DNA of 9,783 nt from SXOA01 sp964444865. GTDB lineage: Bacteria; Planctomycetota; Planctomycetia; Pirellulales; Pirellulaceae. The DNA lies in NCBI GenBank assembly GCA_964444865.1, contig CAYUJE010000253.1, positions 1 through 9,783 of the forward strand, read 5' to 3'. This document shows positions 5,274 through 9,783 of this stretch, piece after piece (position 1 is the stretch's first letter; each line of letters starts with the position of its first letter). Both the position numbers and the translations under genes were made by a program. Under the pieces are notes generated by a model. That model was not told the DNA's origin, searched no databases, and was given only the letters and a program-made list of their open reading frames with translations.

Positions 5274-7931
5274 ATGAATTCCCCGCTACCACGCCGCCTG
5301 CTCCGAAGTCTGGCGGCGCATGCCACCAACGTCGCCGCACGGCTGGAGACTTCGGTCACGGAAGACTGCGGTCGACTGGCGGGGGCAAGAGCTTCTTTGG
5401 AAGTCGCGCTCGGTCGCGAAATTCCTGCCGCGGAATGCGCGGACATGCTGAGCCAGGCGATGGTGGCTTCGTTGCCCCTGGCACTGGCTCGGAAGGATGT
5501 GTTTTCCGTCGCCGCACCTTGGCTGCTGGAACAAGCGAAGCCGTGGGAAAGGCTGGTGCTGGAGGAAGTCTGTGGTGTTACGTCGCAGTGGCTCCCGGCA
5601 AAGGAGACTGACCTTGTACTTGGTACCGAGTACTCAGTACTAAGTACTCCGTTCACCGACCTCACCCATCTTTTTGAACATTTCCTCGCCGAGCACTGTC
5701 GCCTTCACCGCAAGCGGGGCGGCGTTTTCTACACGCCCGTCGAGCTCGTGCGGTTCATCACCAAACGCGTCCACCAGCAGCTGCAGCAGGAATTCGGCCT
5801 CGAACGCGGCCTGGCGAATGCCACCATTCTCGACCCCGCTGCCGGCACGGGGGCATTCTTGCTGGGTGTAATTGACCTCATGCACTCTGACGTCGCTGCC
5901 AGTGAGAACTGGTGCGATTTTGTCTCTCAGCAACTTCTCCCCAGGCTTCACGGCATTGAAATCATCCCTGCCGCGTCCCTCGCCGCGCAGCTCAACATCG
6001 CCGTCACACTCGCCGACACCGGCTTTGATTTTCAGCAGCCGGGACGAATCCAGGTGGAGCTCGGCAACTCGCTCGCGGACGGAGCCTCTTCCAATCTGCA
6101 TTCTGCAATCCACAATCTGCATTCTCCCCTTGCCATCCTCGGCAATCCTCCCTTCTCCAGCCTCTCCGACAATCGCGGAGAGTGGATCACCGCTCTCGTC
6201 CACGGCACCCAAGAGCGTCCCGGCTATCTCGTCACCGCGAACGAACGGCTGGGTGAGAGAAAGACCTGGCTGCACGACGATTATGTGAAGTTCATCCGCT
6301 ACGCCCAGTGGCTGATCGAAGAAGCCGGCAGCGGCATCGTCGGTTTCGTCACTAACCACGGCTATCTCGATAACGTCACCTTCCGCCTCATGCGCAGCGA
6401 ACTACTCCGCGTCTTCAGCCGCATGGATGTCGTCGATCTGCACGGCAATCGGAAGAAGGGGGAAACGGAAAGGGGTCGGGAGGGGTTTTCGCGGGAGCAA
6501 ACTCTCGAACTGCAGAAAGATGAATCGCGAAAACTCCTCCCGACCCCGTTAATCACGCGCGACGAAAACATCTTCGGCCTCGATCAAGGCATCGCCGTCG
6601 GCTTCTTCCGCCGGCTGCCCGAAGAGAAAAGGGGTCGGGAGGAGTTTTCGCGGACGGAGACCAAGAAAGTCAACGAACCACCCCCGCGAAAACTCCTCCC
6701 GACCCCGTTTGTTCAGCATTCCGAACTTTGGGGCACCCGTAACGACAAACTCCGCCGTTTAGCCACTGAATCGACTCTGAATCCGACCACAACCATCACT
6801 CCCACTCCTCCCAACTTCCTCTTCACCCCCGCCGCTCCGCCGAAGCCGCCGGAATATGCTTCCGCATGGCGGCTCCCCGAGGCAATGCCGGTGAATACCA
6901 CGGCTCCAGTGACGGCCCGCGACCACTTCGTCGTCGCGCACACTAGGGAAGAACTCTGTCGCCGCATGGTCGAGTTTCGCGATCTCTCCATCCCCGACGA
7001 AGAAATCCGCAGCCGCTACTTCACCCGCACCCGCAGCGCGAAGTATCCGCCGGGGGACACCCGGAGTTGGAAGCTCCCCGCCGCCCGCCGCATCCTCGCT
7101 GCCGAGGACGACTGGCAATCCTTCATCCGCCGCTGTCTCTATCGCCCCTTCGACTGGCGGTACGTTTTCTGGCACAAGGCGATGATTGATTGGCCGAGGT
7201 CGTCGGTGGTGGATAGATTGCAGATTGAGGATTGCAGATTGCAGAATCGAGAGCAGAGTTCTGCAATCTGCAATCTGAAATCTGCAATTCTCATTTCTCG
7301 CCGCCAGATGCTCCCCACCCAGCCCTGCAGCTTCTTCTGGATTGCGGACACGCTGGCCCTGGACGGCGTGATCCGCAGTGATAACCGGGGGAGCGAATCT
7401 CTCTTTCCGCTGTATCTGAAAAGTACGCGCGGCCGTTCTCTCGACGTCACCACCAATTTCGCGACTGACTTTCTCGAGATGGCCGCAAGCCGATTGCAGC
7501 TCACCTGGCTGACAAGCGCCCGAGGTGACTTGACGACCACTTTCGGCCCGGAAGACTTGCTGCACTATATCTACGCGCTCTTCCATTCCCCCACCTACCG
7601 CCGGCGCTATGCGGCGGAGCTGCGGACCGATTTCCCCCGCATCTTAATGCCGAACGACAGTGATCTCTTCGCCAGCCTCGTCCCTCGTGGCGAGCGGCTG
7701 GTTCAATGGCACACGCTACGCGCTCCGGCCCCGGCTTTCGGCGATGTCTCGGCGAATCAACTCCAGGATTTCCGAGCCGGTGGTCATCAACTGCTACGCC
7801 CTTCACGCCACCCAGCGGCAAACCCCGAAGCTCACGCTCTCGCTCCCTATATCGCCGCCACGCTCCACGAAATGTCCGCCATTGACGGCGACATCGAGCG
7901 ATTGGGAGGATTTCCCGCGGCATTTGCATAG
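5274..7931 (+). CDS. N-6 adenine DNA methyltransferase, type ISP-like, with several in-frame repeat insertions
   Basis: Predicted SAM-dependent DNA adenine-N6 methyltransferase, 885 aa. Seen: a helical N-terminal region (1-110); the motif X region RGGVFYTPVELVRFI (148-161); SAM-binding motif I DPAAGTGAFL (187-196); catalytic motif IV NPPF (291-294); then DLHGNRKK (388-395) and DENIFGLDQGIAVGFF (430-445). A long C-terminal region (about 480-815) has PVTARDHFVV, YRPFDWRYVFW, LISRRQM, FPLYL, YIYALFHSPTYRRRY and DFPRI. These are recognisable hallmarks of the type ISP (LlaBIII-like) C-terminal specificity domain. Full type ISP enzymes exceed 1500 aa because they carry nuclease and helicase domains in front. 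Those are absent here, and no partner genes are in view, so this is probably an orphan methylase. Repeat-derived insertions occupy about residues 115-125, 273-284, 399-426, 452-479 and 649-672, all outside the motifs. There is no SD. The ATG at 5274 is chosen because it starts the open frame directly behind a -10-like box. Confidence 0.85.
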   Translation: MNSPLPRRLLRSLAAHATNVAARLETSVTEDCGRLAGARASLEVALGREIPAAECADMLSQAMVASLPLALARKDVFSVAAPWLLEQAKPWERLVLEEVCGVTSQWLPAKETDLVLGTEYSVLSTPFTDLTHLFEHFLAEHCRLHRKRGGVFYTPVELVRFITKRVHQQLQQEFGLERGLANATILDPAAGTGAFLLGVIDLMHSDVAASENWCDFVSQQLLPRLHGIEIIPAASLAAQLNIAVTLADTGFDFQQPGRIQVELGNSLADGASSNLHSAIHNLHSPLAILGNPPFSSLSDNRGEWITALVHGTQERPGYLVTANERLGERKTWLHDDYVKFIRYAQWLIEEAGSGIVGFVTNHGYLDNVTFRLMRSELLRVFSRMDVVDLHGNRKKGETERGREGFSREQTLELQKDESRKLLPTPLITRDENIFGLDQGIAVGFFRRLPEEKRGREEFSRTETKKVNEPPPRKLLPTPFVQHSELWGTRNDKLRRLATESTLNPTTTITPTPPNFLFTPAAPPKPPEYASAWRLPEAMPVNTTAPVTARDHFVVAHTREELCRRMVEFRDLSIPDEEIRSRYFTRTRSAKYPPGDTRSWKLPAARRILAAEDDWQSFIRRCLYRPFDWRYVFWHKAMIDWPRSSVVDRLQIEDCRLQNREQSSAICNLKSAILISRRQMLPTQPCSFFWIADTLALDGVIRSDNRGSESLFPLYLKSTRGRSLDVTTNFATDFLEMAASRLQLTWLTSARGDLTTTFGPEDLLHYIYALFHSPTYRRRYAAELRTDFPRILMPNDSDLFASLVPRGERLVQWHTLRAPAPAFGDVSANQLQDFRAGGHQLLRPSRHPAANPEAHALAPYIAATLHEMSAIDGDIERLGGFPAAFA
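5616..5647. repeat. GTACT-rich palindrome inside the methylase gene
   Basis: A 32-nt near-perfect palindrome: 28 of 32 bases match its own reverse complement, centred on GAGTACTC (5629-5636) and containing GGTACC and two AGTACT sites. It is translated in frame as VLGTEYSVLST (residues 115-125), between the N-terminal helical region and the TDLTHLFEHFLAE segment that leads into motif X. The sequence style differs from the surrounding GC-rich coding DNA, which suggests insertion. Confidence 0.7.
6092..6125. repeat. CAATCTGCATTCT direct repeat inside the methylase gene
   Basis: Two exact 13-base copies of CAATCTGCATTCT (6092-6104 and 6113-6125) start 21 bases apart. They encode NLHSAIHNLHS (274-284) just ahead of the catalytic NPPF motif. 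The CAATCTGCA core is shared with the larger inverted repeat at 7217-7288, so this may be a partial or diverged member of the same repeat family. The 21-base period keeps the frame. Confidence 0.6.
6468..6551. repeat. 84-nt inverted-repeat element, copy 1, in frame in the methylase gene
   Basis: The arms are 6469-6493 and 6526-6550, matching at 23 of 25 positions as an inverted repeat (AGGGGTCGGGAGGGG... and its complement), around a 32-base loop. With one flanking base on each side the unit is 84 nt, or 28 codons. It is translated as residues 399-426, with left arm GREGFSR and right arm SRKLLPTP. It separates DLHGNRKKGE from RDENIFGLDQG, which sit close together in the family as I know it. 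Element boundaries are inferred by comparison with copy 2. Confidence 0.8.
6627..6710. repeat. 84-nt inverted-repeat element, copy 2, in frame in the methylase gene
   Basis: Arms at 6627-6652 and 6685-6710 match at 25 of 26 positions in inverted orientation, again around a 32-base loop. The arm sequence is nearly identical to copy 1, but the loops differ. Translation is in the same frame as copy 1 (GREEFSR ... PRKLLPTP, residues 452-479). It lies between FFRRLPEE and VQHSELWGTRNDKL. The start of this copy is 159 bp (53 codons) after that of copy 1. The arms resemble REP-type palindromes (GGGGTC...GACCCC). Confidence 0.8.
7217..7288. repeat. 72-nt CAATCTGCAAT inverted repeat in frame in the methylase gene
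   Basis: The left arm 7217-7246 and right arm 7259-7288 are inverted copies matching at 27 of 30 positions, with a 12-base loop (TCGAGAGCAGAG). Each arm is itself built from repeated ATTGCAG units. The whole is 72 nt (24 codons), translated as residues 649-672. It separates DWPRSSVVDR from LISRRQM, which are joined by only a short linker in this family. It is AT-richer than the flanking coding sequence, which supports insertion. Confidence 0.8.
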
Positions 7932-8005
7932 ATTCGGTACTGCAAGGCTCCTTTGCTCCCGCCGGTCGTAACCTATTCTTCCTCCATCGACGCGCCGAAT
8001 GAGCA

Positions 8006-8034
8006 TGTCGAACGGTCAGCGCGTCCGTTATAAT
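8006..8034 (+). promoter_or_regulatory. Promoter of the phosphofructokinase gene; intergenic 7932-8077
   Basis: A perfect TATAAT -10 (8029-8034) lies 17 bases after TGTCGA (8006-8011), a poor -35 match. Transcription would begin near 8041 and leave a leader of about 37 bases. No Shine-Dalgarno sequence sits at the normal distance from ATG 8078. After the methylase stop, a weak hairpin GCAAGG-CTC-CTTTGC (7942-7956, one G-T pair) has no T-run, so it is a poor terminator candidate. Nothing else was found in this 146-bp gap. Confidence 0.5.
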
Positions 8035-8077
8035 TCTCCTATCCCGTTCAGGCGGAAGTTTTCACCCAACTAAACAA

Positions 8078-9277
8078 ATGGCAGAGGCAAAACGAATCGG
8101 AATTCTCACCGCCGGCGGCGATTGCCCCGGGCTCAACGCCGTCATCCGCGGCGTGGTGAAGAGCGCCAATACCCACGGCTATGAAGTGGTCGGATTCTTG
8201 AAAGGGTATGAAGGGCTGGTCGATCCAGTCAGTTACATCCCGCTCAATCATAAGAACACGACCGGTATTCTCAGCCAGGGTGGAACCATCCTGGGCTCTA
8301 CGAACAAGGGTCGATTCTGCGCCACGGTCGGCGTCAACGACCGAGTGGAACTCGACCCCGAACTGGTCGCCGGCGTGAAAACGACCGTCGAACACCTCAA
8401 TCTCAGCGGCCTCATTTGCGTCGGCGGCGACGGATCTCTGGCCGTGGCCCAGCAGTTTCACGAAAACGGCATTCCGGTCGTCGGCGTGCCGAAGACCATC
8501 GACAACGATCTCTCCTCAACCGCGTTCACGTTCGGTTTTTTCAGTGCCGTGTTCTGTGCGACCGACGCCCTCGACCGTCTGCACACCACGGCCGCCAGCC
8601 ACGAGCGGGTGATGGTGCTGGAAGTGATGGGCCGCCACGCGGGGTGGATCGCCCTTTATGCCGGCATTGCCGGGGGCGGAGACGTCATCCTGATTCCGGA
8701 GATTGATTGGTCCTATGAAAATGTCTGCCAGGCCGTGCTGGCCCGCGAGCAGAAGGGAAAGAAATTCACTCTGGTGGTCGTCGCCGAAGGAGCGACGCTC
8801 CCCAGCGGCGAGATGGTGGTGCAAGACGAGCGCCGCAAGGAGCAGCAGCAAGTTCGGCTGGGTGGTGTCGGCAACGTCGTGGCCCACGAGATTGAGCGAC
8901 GAACCGGCAAGGAAACCCGCAGCGTCGTCCTTGGCCACCTGCAGCGCGGCGGCGGACCTACCACGTTCGACCGCGTGGTCGCCACGCAGTTCGGGGCTCA
9001 TGCCGTGCGGCTGATTGTCGAGCGAAAGTTCGGCCATATGATCTGCTACCAGCCGCCACTGATGGGGAGCGTGCCGATTATCGACGCCATCCATCTTTGC
9101 ACGGTCGATACCGTTGGCTGTGCGGTGCAGGCGGCGCGGGCTCTGGGAATCAGCTTTGGCGACGACTTCCGCGAACTCCCCTTCCGATATGTTCCTGAAG
9201 CGCCGGCCGAGGGAAGTGAAGATCAAGAACTAGTCGAAGCCGTGGCGCGGCGGAAGAAGCGGGCGGCGAAAGTGTAG
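8078..9277 (+). CDS. 6-phosphofructokinase, probably ATP-dependent (Gly/Lys signature)
   Basis: Phosphorylates fructose 6-phosphate to fructose 1,6-bisphosphate in cytoplasmic glycolysis. Seen in 399 residues: phosphate-binding GGDCPGLN (13-20), GGDGS (116-120), PKTIDND (138-144) with the presumed catalytic base Asp142, MGRHAGW (184-190) for substrate binding, and GHLQRGGGPTTFDR (286-299). The E. coli position 104 equivalent is Gly119, which in family rules permits ATP. The position 124 equivalent is Lys139, as in PPi-type enzymes. The Gly/Lys combination belongs to the group usually reported as ATP-dependent (trypanosomal PFK is an example), but phosphoryl-donor choice should be read as a prediction. 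The protein is longer than E. coli PfkA (320 aa), with an extended, charged C-terminus. The ATG at 8078 follows a good -10 box and puts the first strand directly after MAEAKR. The upstream methylase appears unrelated. Confidence 0.92.
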   Translation: MAEAKRIGILTAGGDCPGLNAVIRGVVKSANTHGYEVVGFLKGYEGLVDPVSYIPLNHKNTTGILSQGGTILGSTNKGRFCATVGVNDRVELDPELVAGVKTTVEHLNLSGLICVGGDGSLAVAQQFHENGIPVVGVPKTIDNDLSSTAFTFGFFSAVFCATDALDRLHTTAASHERVMVLEVMGRHAGWIALYAGIAGGGDVILIPEIDWSYENVCQAVLAREQKGKKFTLVVVAEGATLPSGEMVVQDERRKEQQQVRLGGVGNVVAHEIERRTGKETRSVVLGHLQRGGGPTTFDRVVATQFGAHAVRLIVERKFGHMICYQPPLMGSVPIIDAIHLCTVDTVGCAVQAARALGISFGDDFRELPFRYVPEAPAEGSEDQELVEAVARRKKRAAKV

Positions 9278-9291
9278 CCGTTATCGGCTAC
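9274..9291 (+). terminator. Hairpin over the phosphofructokinase stop codon, possible terminator
   Basis: GTAGCCG (9274-9280) and CGGCTAC (9285-9291) form a perfect 7-bp stem with loop TTAT, and the TAG stop codon lies in the left arm. A short TTTT comes only eight bases later (9299-9302), so it is weak as an intrinsic terminator. The 3' arm runs straight into the TACAAT of the next promoter, so the palindrome may be regulatory instead. Confidence 0.35.
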
Positions 9292-9294
9292 AAT
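9289..9294 (+). promoter_or_regulatory. TACAAT -10 box of the cupin gene
   Basis: TACAAT at 9289-9294 would start transcription near 9301, leaving a leader of about 38 bases that carries AAGGA (9326-9330), eight bases before ATG 9339. No clear -35 is visible, and its place would lie within the end of the phosphofructokinase gene. Confidence 0.4.
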
Positions 9295-9338
9295 GCTGTT
9301 TTCCCGCAGAAAACTGAGCCTTTTCAAGGATTGCTCCC

Positions 9339-9783
9339 ATGAGCGCCTTTGCCGCCGCGACTCGCAAAGTAGACGATCTAGTTCTAACCGCCATCCCCGA
9401 AGATGAGCGGATTTGGGTGCCGCAGGCCGAGAATATCTGGTTTCGGCCGCTGTTTCTCAACACGGTGGCTGGTGAGTGGGTGAATCTGCTGCGGGTCCGC
9501 CGCAGCGGCGTGCTGAGTCGGCATCGCCACCCCGCGCCGGTGCATGGCTATGTCATCAAAGGCTCCTGGCGATACCTGGAGCACGACTGGATTGCCCGCG
9601 AAGGAATGTATGTCTTCGAGCCGCCGGGAGAAGTGCATACGCTAGTCGTCGATGACGACGTGGACGAGATGATTACTCTGTTCCACGTTTGCGGAGCACT
9701 CATCTACTACGATGCCGCCGGCAATCCCTGCGGCCACGACGACGTCCACACCAAGATCGAACTCTGCCGCCGCCACTATTCCG
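9339..9783 (+). CDS. 2,4'-dihydroxyacetophenone dioxygenase-like cupin, 3' end beyond window
   Basis: The 148 visible codons run off the window in frame. The sequence matches what I know of the 2,4'-dihydroxyacetophenone dioxygenase (DAD) family: ENIWFRPLF (31-39), WVNLLRVRRSGVLSRHRHP (47-65), VHGYVIKGSWRYLEHDW (68-84) and YVFEPPGEVHTLVV (91-104), then MITLFHVCGALIYYD (111-125). It is a single-domain cupin with candidate metal ligands His62, His64, Glu94, His100 and His116. Which of these bind iron is not settled from sequence. Characterised DADs cleave an aromatic side-chain C-C bond using O2. Many genome copies with this annotation have no tested substrate, so the reaction here is uncertain. 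The family is about 160-170 aa, so little is missing. The ATG at 9339 is supported by AAGGA eight bases upstream. Confidence 0.85.
   Translation, partial: MSAFAAATRKVDDLVLTAIPEDERIWVPQAENIWFRPLFLNTVAGEWVNLLRVRRSGVLSRHRHPAPVHGYVIKGSWRYLEHDWIAREGMYVFEPPGEVHTLVVDDDVDEMITLFHVCGALIYYDAAGNPCGHDDVHTKIELCRRHYS

Noticed and set aside
5029..5274. 81-codon open frame between isomerase and methylase
   Set aside because: Composition is Arg/Leu-rich and it spans the inverted repeat and promoter. No ribosome binding site and no recognisable protein.
5640..6359. 239-codon minus-strand open frame
   Set aside because: Antisense to motifs X, I and IV of the methylase and without recognisable features.
6468..6710. 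Methylase considered a pseudogene because of inserted repeats
   Set aside because: The frame is uninterrupted and all catalytic and C-terminal family motifs are intact on both sides of the inserts.
6468..7288. Repeats considered as a CRISPR array
   Set aside because: The repeats are long inverted pairs inside a coding frame, from different families, with no regular repeat-spacer pattern and no cas genes.
6759..7586. 275-codon minus-strand open frame
   Set aside because: Antisense to the methylase specificity region, a GC-rich shadow frame. Its repetitive RFQIADCR-type stretch is only the inverted repeat read backwards.
8516..9226. 236-codon minus-strand open frame
   Set aside because: Shadow of the phosphofructokinase gene.

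Overview
The window looks like a draft-assembly scaffold from a Planctomycetes-type bacterium (Pirellulales-like). This rests on gene content and style: moderately high GC; a large secreted multidomain protein; a signal-peptide-bearing isoaspartate methyltransferase; an orphan type ISP-like adenine methylase; a 2,4'-dihydroxyacetophenone dioxygenase-like cupin; mostly single genes with their own promoters; and palindromic repeats scattered between and inside genes. The phylum is an inference. No marker gene proves it.

Layout. At the left edge is the 5' half of a tRNA-Arg(TCG) on the minus strand (1-40). Two minus-strand genes follow: an exported protein-L-isoaspartate methyltransferase with a fused carbohydrate-binding-like C-terminal domain (148-1383), and a very large secreted protein with a galactose-binding-like N-terminal region, a central glycoside-hydrolase-like barrel and C-terminal beta-sandwich regions (1504-4143). 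The N-terminus of the second gene runs into a 100-N scaffold gap (4144-4243). A divergent plus-strand sugar isomerase/epimerase-like TIM barrel (4244-5013) emerges from the other side, so the gap hides both start codons and the divergent promoter. A 260-bp intergenic region with an inverted repeat and a hairpin leads to an 885-aa DNA adenine methylase (5274-7931), then a 6-phosphofructokinase (8078-9277) and the first 148 codons of a cupin dioxygenase-like gene (9339-9783).

The most unusual part is the methylase gene. Its conserved domains are intact, but the reading frame is interrupted in five places by repeat-like DNA that is translated in frame: a 32-nt GTACT palindrome, a short CAATCTGCATTCT direct repeat, two 84-nt copies of the same long inverted repeat (GGGGTCGGGAGG arms, 32-nt loops), and a 72-nt CAATCTGCAAT inverted repeat. 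All sit at loop or linker positions between family motifs. This resembles the in-frame palindromic elements known from Rickettsia, but the arm sequences are REP-like. The neighbouring genes show none of it.

The genes do not form one operon. The secreted protein, the sugar isomerase-like protein and phosphofructokinase all touch carbohydrate metabolism, but no shared pathway can be shown. The methylase has no restriction, helicase or defence partner in view.
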